43,479 nt of DNA, taken from the NCBI GenBank assembly GCA_015660995.1, contig JACTUC010000002.1:1-43479 (forward strand), read 5' to 3'. This DNA comes from Candidatus Methanomethylicaceae archaeon (lineage in GTDB: Archaea > Thermoproteota > Methanomethylicia > Methanomethylicales > Methanomethylicaceae). Under the pieces are notes generated by a model. That model was not told the origin of the DNA. It searched no databases and was given only the letters and a program-made list of their open reading frames with translations. A program made the translations under genes and the position numbers. Below are positions 1-8,710 of the stretch, piece by piece. Numbering within the stretch: the first letter of the stretch is position 1; each line of letters begins with the position of its first letter.

Positions 1-908
1 TTCCTGGCTTCCCCAGGCAATTTCTCATAATCAGTTACCCCTTTGCACTCGTGGAAGAGCGCGTCGAGCTTGGTCAGGGCTATCTGTGTGGCCGAGTTGA
101 TCTTTATGGACCTCTCTGCCATGGCGTAATCGAAGGGCGCAGCTCTCCTCTTCCTCTTGGTAACCGTTGCGATCTCCATCCATCCACGCTTGGTTGACTC
201 CTCCTCACTCAGCTCCCCTTCGAGGGGCCCGCCCCCTACCCGAGTCACGTAGGCCTTGAAGACGACGACAACATCATCGACGTCCATGGGGCCGATACCC
301 ACTTCGCTGCAGACCCCGGATGCCGATACATCCCTGCTGGTGACGAAGGGGTACGTGCCGTGGTAGAGCGAGAGGTATAGCCCTTGGGTTCCCTCCAGCA
401 GGACCTCCCCACCGGAATCGAGGCATTTGTGGACCTCGCCGCAGACGTCTGTGGCATAAGGCTTCAGCTCTTCAAAATCTTTCGCCAGTTTTAACAGCCG
501 CAGGGTTCTGTCGACCGTCGCAGCTCCAACGCCCGAGCCGGTTGAGCCCACCTTCTTCATAAGGAACTCGTCCTTCCTCTCCCTCTCTATGTGCTCTGGG
601 AGGATCACCCCGCTATTAGCATCAACACCTATCCTGCCCTCGACCCCAGTCATCTCGACCTCTTTCATGAAGGTCTCAATGCTGTACAGAGCCCCAGCCG
701 CCACGAGGAGCCGCGTCTTCGGGCTCACGAACGCGCAGGGCACAATCCTCAGCTTGATCTCCTTACCCTCGTTCACCAAGGTATGCCCGGCATTTATGGA
801 GCCAGTCCTGACAGCGATCTTGTACTTGTCCTTGAAACCCAGATAGGCGGCTACCTTTCCCTTCCCCTCGTCTCCGAAGAAGCCTCCAACGAGAACGGTT
901 ACCCCCAT
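1..908 (-). CDS. purA: Adenylosuccinate synthetase, 3' end outside window
   Basis: It joins IMP and aspartate using GTP to form adenylosuccinate, the first committed step to AMP, in the cytoplasm. The reverse-strand frame opens with ATG at 908 and stays open to the window edge (302 codons). The N-terminus has the P-loop-like GGFFGDEGKGKV, followed by NAGHTL with the catalytic His. Further on are STGSGVGAATVDR, EGTQGLYLSLYHGTYP, YVTRVGGGP and the guanine-binding TKLD, in the family order. Archaeal PurA proteins are about 340 residues, so only some tens of residues are missing. A GGTGA ribosome site lies 5 bases before the ATG, and an AT-rich TATA candidate lies near 941-953 on this strand. It is divergent from cofE across 147 bases. 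Identity is secure. Confidence 0.95.
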   Translation of the reverse strand, partial: MGVTVLVGGFFGDEGKGKVAAYLGFKDKYKIAVRTGSINAGHTLVNEGKEIKLRIVPCAFVSPKTRLLVAAGALYSIETFMKEVEMTGVEGRIGVDANSGVILPEHIERERKDEFLMKKVGSTGSGVGAATVDRTLRLLKLAKDFEELKPYATDVCGEVHKCLDSGGEVLLEGTQGLYLSLYHGTYPFVTSRDVSASGVCSEVGIGPMDVDDVVVVFKAYVTRVGGGPLEGELSEEESTKRGWMEIATVTKRKRRAAPFDYAMAERSIKINSATQIALTKLDALFHECKGVTDYEKLPGEAR

Positions 909-1055
909 AATCTCACCAGTGGAGAGTAGTTCTTGCCCATATAATAATTTATTACCTGCATTAGTATGAGTCTGCGCAACCCGACCTCTTGATCTTTTTT
1001 AGGAGAAACGCTATATTCTTGCGCCTGCTTTCATTCATCTGAAACGGTTTTGTAG

Positions 1056-1835
1056 GTGAAGGAATTGCAAATATTCGGCATCAAGACTTCAATAATACGT
1101 CCAGGAGACAACCTTGTGTCCATAACAATCGATATGGCAAAGAGATCGGGCAACCCCCTCAAAGGCAGAGACATTATAGTTTTTTCCGCAAAAGCAGTCG
1201 GGACCTCCCAGAACCGCCTTGTCGACCTATCTAAGGTCAAGCCGTCCAAAAAAGCGCTTGCGATTGCAGAGAAGTACCACCTCGAACCTGCTTTCGCTGA
1301 GCTTGTCTTGAAAGAAGCTGACGCGATCCTCGGGGGTGTCGAATACGCTCTCCTCACACTCAAGCATGGAGTGCTGATTGCCAATGCTGGCGTCGATCAC
1401 TCGAATGCCCCGCTCGGATACGCAGCATTGTGGCCTGAAGACCCCCAGAAGTCTGCAGAAGATCTCAGAAAAGACTTCAAGAAAGCTGGCGTAGATGTTG
1501 GAGTGCTCGTAATCGACAGCAGAACCCAGCCTATGCGCATGGGCAGCAGCTCCGTGGCGATCGGCTCGGCAGGCTTCAGACCAGTAGAGGACCTGAGGGG
1601 CAGGAAGGACCTGTTTGGGAGGGCCATGAAGATAAAGAGGGCAGCCATTGCTGATGAGCTGGCCTCTGCAGCCAACCTGATAATGGGCGAGACCTCCGAA
1701 TCTGTTCCAATTGCCATTATAAGGGATGCTCCAGTCAAATTCGAGGAGGGGCACACAATTGAGGAGGCTTTCATACCTATGGACCAATGCCTCGTGATGC
1801 AAGTGCTAAAAAACTGTAGGGATATCGAGAAATAA
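1056..1835 (+). CDS. cofE: Coenzyme F420-0:L-glutamate ligase
   Basis: CofE adds L-glutamate residues to F420-0 with GTP, finishing the deazaflavin hydride carrier F420. The 259-residue product matches the usual stand-alone archaeal length. Recognisable family segments are IANAGVDHSN, the metal-site region DSRTQPMRMG, IGSAGFRPVEDLRGRKDLFG and ADELASAANLIMGE. The start is GTG at 1056; no strong ribosome site precedes it, and a TATA-like GCTATATTC near 1009-1016 suggests a short leader. The bacterial FbiB C-terminal nitroreductase domain is absent, as expected in archaea. It implies that the organism makes F420. No other F420 gene lies in the window. Confidence 0.95.
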   Translation: MKELQIFGIKTSIIRPGDNLVSITIDMAKRSGNPLKGRDIIVFSAKAVGTSQNRLVDLSKVKPSKKALAIAEKYHLEPAFAELVLKEADAILGGVEYALLTLKHGVLIANAGVDHSNAPLGYAALWPEDPQKSAEDLRKDFKKAGVDVGVLVIDSRTQPMRMGSSSVAIGSAGFRPVEDLRGRKDLFGRAMKIKRAAIADELASAANLIMGETSESVPIAIIRDAPVKFEEGHTIEEAFIPMDQCLVMQVLKNCRDIEK

Positions 1836-1885
1836 AAGTGGGATTGTTAAACAACTATAATTAATGTGATGGATTATTACAGAAA

Positions 1886-1896
1886 ACTTTAATTAG
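1886..1896 (+). promoter_or_regulatory. TATA box for the Lrp/AsnC gene
   Basis: ACTTTAATTAG sits about 43 bases before the ATG at 1934, placing the predicted transcript start near 1918. The short leader contains an AGGGG ribosome site at 1923-1927. The call rests on position and composition only. Confidence 0.4.
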
Positions 1897-1933
1897 GCTA
1901 CGTGTTTCATAAAAAAAATCACAGGGGAATTAA

Positions 1934-2386
1934 ATGTCAGTAGATTTGGACGATCTCGACCAGTTGATCATCACGCGGCTCCAGGAAAATGCGCGTACGC
2001 CATTCTCCAAGATTGCTAAAGAAGCGGGGGTCAGCGAGGCCACGGTCTTCCTAAGGGTCAAGCGCCTCCGGCAGATAGGCGTTGTGAAGGCCTTCAGGGC
2101 GATAGTCTCACCATCCAAGGTCGGGAAAAGCCTCACCGCCTTCATTCTGGTGAGGGCGGATCCCCGGAAGTACACTGAGGTATTGAGCGTCGTAAGGAAC
2201 CTCGTTGAGGTTACGGAGGCATACGATGTAACCGGTCCCTATTACCTGATCTTAAGGGTCGACGTCTCCAATAAGGAATCGCTGGCAAAGGTAATTGACC
2301 TCATCGGTGCTGTCGACGGCGTATCGAGCACGGAGACTGCCATCGTGCTCAAAGAGGTAAAGGAGAACGTCGGAATAAAGCTCTGA
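1934..2386 (+). CDS. Lrp/AsnC-family transcription regulator
   Basis: This is a 150-residue DNA-binding regulator of the feast/famine type. Residues about 1-60 form the winged helix (LDQLIITRLQENARTPFSKI, then AGVSEATVFLRVKRL as recognition helix). Residues about 65-145 form the RAM effector-binding and oligomerising domain, with the conserved VTGPYYLILRVDV turn. Such proteins usually bind amino acids or related small molecules, form octamers, and often control their own gene. It has its own promoter and is followed 30 bases after its stop by the TATA-like region of hypB. The regulated genes cannot be read from the sequence; adjacent hypB is one candidate. Confidence 0.9.
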   Translation: MSVDLDDLDQLIITRLQENARTPFSKIAKEAGVSEATVFLRVKRLRQIGVVKAFRAIVSPSKVGKSLTAFILVRADPRKYTEVLSVVRNLVEVTEAYDVTGPYYLILRVDVSNKESLAKVIDLIGAVDGVSSTETAIVLKEVKENVGIKL

Positions 2387-2503
2387 CATCTCCATTCCGC
2401 CATTTTTTATTGGCGCTTGGTTCCACTCAACGACTTCGCATCCGCATCGCTGACAATCGCAGGAGTTATTAATCCGCCCGTGGATTTCCTATCGGTGCTT
2501 ACA

Positions 2504-3181
2504 GTGACCAAGCCCCTAATCATCAAGGCCGACGAGGATGAGGTCCTAGACATCGAGCTGGAAGAGGATTTTATAAAGGCAAACGAGAAGATGGCAGAGC
2601 TCAACAGAAGGTCCTTCGACCGGCATCGCATCAAAGTTGTAGATTTCATGGGTTCCATAGGCGCAGGCAAGACCTCACTGATCGAGAAGCTCGTTGAGTC
2701 CCTCAAAAAGAAATACAAGGTCGGCGTCATCGCAGGCGACACATCGACCGCAATAGACGCCGAGAGGATAGCCAAGCACGGGGTCCCCTCGATTCAGATC
2801 AATACCGGTAGGGAGTGCCACCTCGACGCGCCCCTGGTGAGGAAGGCGTCGAAGAAGCTCCTCAGACACGGCGTAAACCTCATCCTCATTGAGAACGTGG
2901 GCAATCTGATCTGTCCAGCAGAGTTCCCCCTCGGCGCGCACAAGAGGGTAGTTGTGGTGAGCGTCACCGAGGGCGAGTACATGATCAAGAAAAAGGGCGA
3001 CATATTCAGAGCAGCTGATGTCGGCGTTATCAATAAGAAGGATATGTCCGGTCCCATGGGGATAGACGTAAGTGAGCTCGTCAAGGATGCCCTGAACGCG
3101 AACCCCAAGATCAAAGCCGTTGTGACCAGCACGCGTACTGGCGAGGGCATTCCAGAACTGATTGAAGCTTTAGATCTATGA
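2504..3181 (+). CDS. hypB: Hydrogenase nickel-incorporation GTPase HypB
   Basis: HypB is a SIMIBI-class GTPase that helps deliver nickel to [NiFe]-hydrogenase. Visible motifs are the P-loop GSIGAGKTS, the GDTSTAIDAER switch, the metal-site NTGRECHLDAPL (Cys-His pair), IENVGNLICPAEFPLGAHKR with the second conserved Cys, and the base-recognising INKKD. The N-terminal CCxxC motif and the His-rich stretch of some bacterial HypB proteins are absent, as in archaeal forms. The frame is open upstream to 2417, but a TATA-like TTTTTTAT near 2403-2410 would put the transcript start inside that extension. I therefore chose GTG at 2504; GTG at 2480 or 2495 is also possible. No hydrogenase or other hyp gene is nearby. 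Confidence 0.9.
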   Translation: MTKPLIIKADEDEVLDIELEEDFIKANEKMAELNRRSFDRHRIKVVDFMGSIGAGKTSLIEKLVESLKKKYKVGVIAGDTSTAIDAERIAKHGVPSIQINTGRECHLDAPLVRKASKKLLRHGVNLILIENVGNLICPAEFPLGAHKRVVVVSVTEGEYMIKKKGDIFRAADVGVINKKDMSGPMGIDVSELVKDALNANPKIKAVVTSTRTGEGIPELIEALDL

Positions 3182-3191
3182 GAAATCTAAT

Positions 3192-3211
3192 GAGATCCTA
3201 TAGGATATCTC
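3192..3211. repeat. Inverted repeat just after hypB
   Basis: GAGATCCTATAGGATATCTC contains a perfect 12-base palindrome, ATCCTATAGGAT. It is extended by GAG/CTC arms offset by two bases, so the RNA could form an 8-pair hairpin with a two-base bulge. It begins 11 bases after the hypB stop and may be a processing or termination hairpin, or a protein-binding site. Confidence 0.35.
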
Positions 3212-3575
3212 ACTTTGCCCCATGCACCTTGCGCATGTGCTCGTCAAAGTCTTTCTTATTATTAAAAGTCATGCCACAAATTGTATTCTTTCGATTTTTG
3301 TGGTTCCGCTGGACGCAGACGAATTCGGTCATGCACTATCGCACTCGATCTAGCTCTTCTGAAGATCCATCATTAAAGCATTATTCCTTCTTCGGTCTTT
3401 AAGCTATCTTGCAAACTCCACCCAATATCGCAGATTATGCAAAACGCAGGTCTGGGGATTCCTTTTTAACCACCAGTTTCAATTTATTACCTGGCGGATG
3501 AAGTGACGATGGTCTCTTGAGCTCGCGCTGTGAGAGATTGATGGGCGAACTGACGCCTGAATTTTACCGAGCAAA

Positions 3576-3585
3576 CGTTATAACG
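3576..3585 (+). promoter_or_regulatory. Candidate promoter of the carboxylase operon
   Basis: CGTTATAACG is a palindromic TATA candidate centred about 27 bases before a predicted transcript start near 3607. This leaves a leader of about 20 bases before the ATG at 3630. It supports the ATG over longer versions of the gene. Confidence 0.4.
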
Positions 3586-3629
3586 CAGCATGGAAATATT
3601 TCTAGCCAGCTTGAAATTTGGTGAAACAA

Positions 3630-5207
3630 ATGCTGAAGAAGATACTTGTTGCCAACAGGGGAGAGATCGCACTTCGCGCCATCCGTGCCTGCATGGAGAT
3701 GGGCATTAAAACCGTTGCTGTCTACTCAGAGGCTGACGCCCACGCAAAATTCGTATACTACGCGGATGAAGCGTACCTGATAGGACCTGGCCCTGCTGCC
3801 CAGAGCTACCTCAAGATGGAGAAGATCATCGAGGTGGCCAAGAAGACAGGAGCCGAGGGGATCCACCCGGGCTATGGCTTCCTTGCCCAGAACGCCAAGT
3901 TCGTGAGGATGTGCGACGAGGCTGGCATCGAGTTCATCGGCCCCAAAGCCAACGCTCAGGAGCTCTTAGGTGACAAGCTCGGCGCCAGGAGATCGATGAA
4001 GAAGGCCGGGATACCCATCGTTCCGGGAGCCCTCGACGCAGTGCAGGACGATAAGGACGCCCTGCAGGTAGCCGAGGAGGCGGGGTACCCCGTGATGGTC
4101 AAGCCAGCGGGCGGAGGCGGAGGCATAGGGATGCAGGTCTGCAGATCCAAGGATGACCTACTGGAGGCCATAAAGAAGGCCCAGAGGCTTGCGGCGTCCG
4201 CGTTCTCGAGGCCCGAAGTTTACATAGAGAAGTACGTCGAGAAGCCGAGACACATCGAGATACAGATCCTCGCGGATAAGAAAGGCGACTGCATCTATCT
4301 CGGCGAGAGGGAGTGCTCCATCCAGAGGAGGCACCAGAAGCTCATCGAGGAGGCACCCTCTCCGGTGATGTATCTCGATCCAGGCCTCAGGAAGAGGATG
4401 GGCGAGACCGCGGTTAAGGTCGCAAAGGTCGCCGGCTACGAGAACGCCGGGACCTGCGAGTTCCTCTTCTCTGAGAAGGAGCACGATTTCTACTTCTTGG
4501 AGGTGAATAGCAGGCTCCAGGTCGAACACCCGGTCACCGAGCTGGTGACGGGCATAGACATCGTGAAGGAGCAGTACAAGATTGCATCTGGGGAGCCGCT
4601 CTCCTTCAGGCAGGAGGACATCAAGATAACTGGCCACGCCATGGAGTGCCGCATCAACGCAGAGGATCCGATGAACAACTTCGTCCCCTCGATTGGGCTG
4701 ATCACCAACTACATCGAGCCGGGCGGCATAGGCATTAGGATCGACGGCGGTATTTATGCAGGCTACACGATCCCGCCGTTCTACGACTCCCTTGCAGTCA
4801 AGCTCCTGACCTGGGGCAACAACAGACCCGAGTGCATCGCCAGGATGAGGCGTGCGCTGAACGAGTTCGTGATCGAGGGCATCCAGACAGTCATACCCTT
4901 CCACAAGGTCATGATGGACGACGAGGAGTTCATCAAGGGTCACATCCACACGGAGTTCATACAGGACAGGAACATACTCGACCGTGTGAAGGTGCGTGTT
5001 GACGAAGACGAGGTGTGGAGGAAGGGCAAGGCAAACATCCTAAGCAGGATCGAGGCAAAGCAGGAGAATCCCTCAGGGGCCAGCGTTTCTGACAAGAAGA
5101 CCGTTGCGCTGGCAGCGGCGATCGCGTCCTACATAAATGGCAAGCCCCAGAGGCAGCCCACCAGCAACGGCTGGGTGATCTCTGACAGGGTAAGGAACTC
5201 GAGGTAG
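3630..5207 (+). CDS. accC: Biotin carboxylase subunit of an acyl-CoA carboxylase
   Basis: It uses ATP and bicarbonate to carboxylate biotin on the carrier protein encoded next. The 525-residue chain opens with the biotin-carboxylase signature MLKKILVANRGEIA and carries IHPGYGFLAQNA. It then has the glycine-rich ATP-grasp loop KPAGGGGGIGMQVC, GERECSIQRRHQKLIEEAPS, and EVNSRLQVEHPVTE with the catalytic Glu/Arg region. A C-terminal tail of roughly 60 residues follows the core and may contact the partner subunits. ATG at 3630 was preferred to GTG 3621 because the family begins there and because of the nearby TATA site. The carrier gene starts on the base after its stop. A stand-alone subunit next to a carboxyltransferase argues for acyl-CoA carboxylase rather than pyruvate carboxylase. 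Confidence 0.93.
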   Translation: MLKKILVANRGEIALRAIRACMEMGIKTVAVYSEADAHAKFVYYADEAYLIGPGPAAQSYLKMEKIIEVAKKTGAEGIHPGYGFLAQNAKFVRMCDEAGIEFIGPKANAQELLGDKLGARRSMKKAGIPIVPGALDAVQDDKDALQVAEEAGYPVMVKPAGGGGGIGMQVCRSKDDLLEAIKKAQRLAASAFSRPEVYIEKYVEKPRHIEIQILADKKGDCIYLGERECSIQRRHQKLIEEAPSPVMYLDPGLRKRMGETAVKVAKVAGYENAGTCEFLFSEKEHDFYFLEVNSRLQVEHPVTELVTGIDIVKEQYKIASGEPLSFRQEDIKITGHAMECRINAEDPMNNFVPSIGLITNYIEPGGIGIRIDGGIYAGYTIPPFYDSLAVKLLTWGNNRPECIARMRRALNEFVIEGIQTVIPFHKVMMDDEEFIKGHIHTEFIQDRNILDRVKVRVDEDEVWRKGKANILSRIEAKQENPSGASVSDKKTVALAAAIASYINGKPQRQPTSNGWVISDRVRNSR

Positions 5208-5639
5208 GTGCCATTGTCAAGGACAAGCAAGTTCCAGCTGAGCATCGGCAACACCCAGTACAGCGTGAACATCAGCGAGAAGGCCTACGGGCTATACGAC
5301 GTGAAGGTAAATGATGAGACATTCAAGATAAGCATAGCCGACCTGCTCTCCCCTTCAGTGCAGAGTGCCTCGTCAGTTGCAGCTGCTGCTACGAGCGTAC
5401 CGGCAGAAGGAGGCACGACAGCTGGCGCTGGTCCAGTCAAGGCTGCGATGCCTGGCACAGTCATGACAATAAAGATGAAGATCGGCGACGCCGTAAAGGT
5501 GGGAGACATACTACTTACACTCGAGACGATGAAGATGGAGAACCCCATCAAGTCCAATAGGGCAGGGAAGATCAAGGAGATCAGCGTCCAGCCTGGCAAG
5601 TTCGTCAATGTAGGCGACACGCTGGTGGTAATAGAATAA
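5208..5639 (+). CDS. Biotin carboxyl carrier protein
   Basis: This 143-residue protein carries the covalently bound biotin that shuttles CO2 between the carboxylase and the carboxyltransferase. Residues about 1-48 are a small N-terminal region, residues 49-76 an Ala/Ser/Gly-rich flexible linker, and residues 77-143 a biotinyl/lipoyl-like fold. The biotin site is ETMKMENP with Lys109. The common AMKM motif reads TMKM here, a change seen in several carriers that should not block biotinylation. GTG at 5208 directly abuts the previous stop; TTG at 5214 is an alternative. It is the likely substrate of the biotin ligase at 8711-9664. Confidence 0.92.
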   Translation: MPLSRTSKFQLSIGNTQYSVNISEKAYGLYDVKVNDETFKISIADLLSPSVQSASSVAAAATSVPAEGGTTAGAGPVKAAMPGTVMTIKMKIGDAVKVGDILLTLETMKMENPIKSNRAGKIKEISVQPGKFVNVGDTLVVIE

Positions 5640-5658
5640 GCAGAAGGAGGAGATAAAA

Positions 5659-7233
5659 ATGGCAACACCATCATTATCCGAAAAATTCAAGGAACTTTCT
5701 GATCTGAAGGAGAAGGCCAAGCTAGGCGGAGGAAGCGAGGCAATAGATAAGCAGCACAAGGGAGGGAAGATGACCGCCAGGGAGCGCGTGGACAAGCTCA
5801 TGGATCCTGGCAGCTTCACCGAAGTAGACCAGTTCGTGGTTCACAGGTGCTACGACTTCGATATGCAAAAGAAGAAGGTCCTCGGCGACGCAGTGGTGAC
5901 AGGCTATGGCACCGTCAATGGTAGGCCAGTCTTCGTCTATGCCCAGGACTTCACTTTCGTCGGCGGATCCCTCAGCGAGATGCACGCAAGAAAGATCACC
6001 AAGATCCAGGACATGGCAATGAAGGCAGGTGCTCCGTGTATAGGGCTAAACGACTCAGGCGGCGCGAGGATCCAGGAGGGGATAAACTCACTCTTCGGCT
6101 ATGGTGAGATCTTTTACAGGAACGTCATGGCTTCGGGCGTAATCCCGCAGCTCATTGCGATAATGGGTCCATGCGCGGGTGGCGCAGTATACTCGCCGGC
6201 TCTTGCCGACTTCATCTTCATGGTCAGGAAGACCAGCTACATGTTTATCACGGGACCCAAGGTTGTCAAGGCCGCTATCGGCGAGGATGTAACCTTCGAG
6301 GCTCTCGGCGGTGCGGACTCGCATGCCAAGCTCAGCGGGGTCGCCCACTTCGCGGTCGACAGCGACGAGGAGTGCCTGAGGCAGATGAGAACTCTCCTCA
6401 GCTACCTACCGTCCAACAACATGGACGACCCCCCGATAATGGAATCCGCCGATCCGCCTGACCGCATGGACGAGGAGCTCAACGAGACCGTCCCATTGGA
6501 CCCCAAGAAGCCCTATGACGTTCATGATGTCATAATGCGCGTCTTCGACAGAAGCTCGTTCTTCGAGGTTCAGGCGCTGTTTGCCCCCAACGCGGTCATC
6601 GGATTCGCGAGGCTCAGTGGCAGGTCAGTGGGCGTGATCTGCAACCAGCCTATGGTCTATGCCGGCTGCCTCGACATCGACTCCTCAGACAAGATCGCTA
6701 GGTTCGTGAGAACCTGCGACGCCTTTAACATACCTGTCGTCACATTCGTAGATGTACCTGGGTATCTCCCCGGGACGAAGCAGGAGCACGGCGGAGTGAT
6801 CAGGCACGGCGCCAAAGTCATCTATGCCTACTCTGAGGCTTCAGTGCCAAAGCTCTCCGTGATAATGCGCAAATCCTACGGCGGCGGATACATTGCCATG
6901 TCCAGCAGGCACCTTGGCGCTGATGTCGTCCTCGCGTGGCCCACTGCCGAGATAGCGGTCATGGGACCAGATGGGGCGGTAGAGATTATCCACAGAAACG
7001 AGCTAATGAAGGCAAAGACCCCTGAGGAGACAAAGGAGATCACCAACAAGCTGGTGGCAGAGTACAGGAACAAGTTCGCCAACCCGTACATAGCAGCGCA
7101 GATGGGCTACGTGGACTCGGTCATACTCCCCAAGGAGACACGGCCGATGCTAATCAAGGCACTTGAAACCCTCGTATCGAAGAGAGACATGCAACCCAGG
7201 GCTCCGAAGAGGCACGGGAACATCCCCGCCTAG
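5659..7233 (+). CDS. pccB: Acyl-CoA carboxyltransferase (propionyl-CoA carboxylase beta / MmdA family)
   Basis: It transfers CO2 from carboxybiotin to an acyl-CoA, giving methylmalonyl-CoA from propionyl-CoA and perhaps malonyl-CoA from acetyl-CoA. The 524-residue chain has two crotonase-like halves. The N-terminal half includes NDSGGARIQEGINSLFGYGE, GPCAGGAVYSPAL and FITGPKVVKAAIGEDV. The C-terminal half includes VDVPGYLPGTKQEHGGVIRH, the oxyanion loop KSYGGGYIAMSSRHLGAD and AWPTAEIAVMGPDGAVEI. A strong GGAGGAGAT ribosome site (5646-5654) precedes the ATG by 4 bases. The membrane sodium-pump subunit of methylmalonyl-CoA decarboxylase is not in the operon, so a soluble carboxylase is more likely. 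Substrate choice cannot be settled by eye. Confidence 0.92.
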   Translation: MATPSLSEKFKELSDLKEKAKLGGGSEAIDKQHKGGKMTARERVDKLMDPGSFTEVDQFVVHRCYDFDMQKKKVLGDAVVTGYGTVNGRPVFVYAQDFTFVGGSLSEMHARKITKIQDMAMKAGAPCIGLNDSGGARIQEGINSLFGYGEIFYRNVMASGVIPQLIAIMGPCAGGAVYSPALADFIFMVRKTSYMFITGPKVVKAAIGEDVTFEALGGADSHAKLSGVAHFAVDSDEECLRQMRTLLSYLPSNNMDDPPIMESADPPDRMDEELNETVPLDPKKPYDVHDVIMRVFDRSSFFEVQALFAPNAVIGFARLSGRSVGVICNQPMVYAGCLDIDSSDKIARFVRTCDAFNIPVVTFVDVPGYLPGTKQEHGGVIRHGAKVIYAYSEASVPKLSVIMRKSYGGGYIAMSSRHLGADVVLAWPTAEIAVMGPDGAVEIIHRNELMKAKTPEETKEITNKLVAEYRNKFANPYIAAQMGYVDSVILPKETRPMLIKALETLVSKRDMQPRAPKRHGNIPA

Positions 7234-7451
7234 CTTCCCCCTTTTTTTCATTAAAACCCTATCTCTGTCCGCGTCTTGGTTTTTTCTTAAACTCTTCATT
7301 TCGAAGCACATGATGACCGCTGAAAGCAGCGATTACCTGCCATCAGCTTATGGTAACGATCATTCTTGGAAAAGTTAATAATGCCTTGCACACTGCATAT
7401 TATTCATTATTTACAGGTATAGAATGTTTAGACACAAAGGAGAGATCCACT

Positions 7452-8654
7452 TTGGATAGACCACTCGAAGGTATACGTGTATTGAGCCTGACTGGGGCCC
7501 TCTTCGGCCCCTACTGCGGTTTGATCCTCGCAGACCTTGGCGCTGAAGTAATAAAGGTTGAGCGTCCCGGCTTTGGCGACATGAGCAGAGAATGGGGTCC
7601 GTTCTTCCCCAACGTCCAGGGCCCGGATAAGAGTGGCTACTTCGTGAGCATCCACAGGAACAACAAAGGTATAACACTCAACCTCAAGGACCAGAAGGCG
7701 AAGGAGATTCTCAAGGAGCTAGTAAAGAAGAGCGACGTCCTCATCGAGAACTTCAAGCCAGGCACTATGGACGAATGGGGGATCGGCTACTCTGAGCTGA
7801 AGAAGATCAACCCTAAGCTGATCTACGCTACCGGATCTGGCTTCGGGCAGTATGGTCCCTACAGCAAATGGCCCAGCTACGACATCATCGGCCAGGCAAT
7901 GGGTGGCTTCATGGATCTGAACGGCTGGCCAGATAAGCCCCCGGTGAGGGCCGGCTCATCAATTGGTGACATCATATCAGGTATGTTCCTCGCTATAGGA
8001 ATACTCGCAGCCCTGAGGTACCGCGAGATCAGTGGTCGTGGCCAGATGATTGACGTGGCTCAGGTCGACTCCATGATCGCCGTGCTCGAGAATGCTGTCA
8101 TCCGCTACACGATGGAGCACAAGATCCCTACACGGATTGGGGCAAAGCACCCCGCGATTACTCCCTTCGATATCTTCAAGGCAAAAGATGGCTATGTTGT
8201 CATTGCGGTTGGCAACGACGGGATATGGAAGCGCTTCTGTGCCGCAGTGGGCAAGCCTGAATGGACAAACGATCCTAGATTTGCCAACAACACCTTGAGG
8301 TGCCAGAACGAGGCTGCACTGAAGCTCCTTATAGAGGACTACACTAAGGATAGGACGCGTTGGGACATTGCAAAACTCCTGCTGGCAAACGACGTGCCAT
8401 CTGCGCCCGTCTACAACGTGGGCGAGGCGATCGACGATCCACATGTCAAGGCAAGAGAGATGATAATTGAGTTAGACCAGCCCCAGTACGGGAAGGTGAG
8501 AGTCGCTGGTTGTCCGATCAAGTTCTCAGAGACACCGATAAAGACCTTTTCACCGGCACCGCTTCTTGGGCAGCACACCGAAGAGATCCTCTCAAAGCTG
8601 CTGGGCTACAGCAAAGCCCAGATCGACGACCTGAAAAAAGCAGGTGTGATCTGA
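7452..8654 (+). CDS. CaiB/BaiF family III CoA-transferase
   Basis: Family III enzymes move CoA between carboxylic acids through an aspartyl-CoA anhydride. The 400-residue protein starts MDRPLEGIRVLSLTGALFGP and keeps LADLGAEVIKVERPG, IENFKPGTMDEWGIGY, ATGSGFGQYGP and the catalytic-Asp region GSSIGDIISGMFLAIGILAA. It ends with the expected C-terminal IKFSETPIKTFSPAPLLGQH. The frame is open back to 7350, but TTG at 7452 has an AAAGGAGA ribosome site 7 bases upstream and gives the normal family length. It lies 218 bases after the carboxylase operon, probably with its own promoter. It may load or unload the acid whose CoA ester the carboxylase uses; the substrate is unknown. Confidence 0.9.
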   Translation: MDRPLEGIRVLSLTGALFGPYCGLILADLGAEVIKVERPGFGDMSREWGPFFPNVQGPDKSGYFVSIHRNNKGITLNLKDQKAKEILKELVKKSDVLIENFKPGTMDEWGIGYSELKKINPKLIYATGSGFGQYGPYSKWPSYDIIGQAMGGFMDLNGWPDKPPVRAGSSIGDIISGMFLAIGILAALRYREISGRGQMIDVAQVDSMIAVLENAVIRYTMEHKIPTRIGAKHPAITPFDIFKAKDGYVVIAVGNDGIWKRFCAAVGKPEWTNDPRFANNTLRCQNEAALKLLIEDYTKDRTRWDIAKLLLANDVPSAPVYNVGEAIDDPHVKAREMIIELDQPQYGKVRVAGCPIKFSETPIKTFSPAPLLGQHTEEILSKLLGYSKAQIDDLKKAGVI

Positions 8655-8710
8655 CAGCCAGTAAGCCTTGGCGCGCTTCGCACAGACTAAACCCTTTTTT
8701 GTGATGCTTC

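Larger units (their letters stand above)
3182..3629. other. 448-base intergenic region between hypB and accC
   Basis: I see no convincing gene here. The one open frame (about 74 codons from 3178) has no recognisable motif, is rich in Ser, Phe and Arg, and looks like chance. The stretch holds a hairpin right after hypB (3192-3211), a T-rich TTTTTAACC near 3461-3470 and the palindromic TATA candidate of the carboxylase operon at 3576-3585. Confidence 0.5.

Noticed and set aside
591-929. Open frames on the plus strand at 589-846 and 591-929
   Set aside because: They lie antisense to purA, whose reverse-strand translation has all family motifs.
3178-3402. 74-codon open frame after hypB
   Set aside because: No motif, composition unlike the neighbours, and it spans a hairpin and AT-rich non-coding DNA.
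4158-4949. 263-codon open frame antisense to accC
   Set aside because: It mirrors the biased codon use of the strongly supported biotin carboxylase gene and has no recognisable motif.
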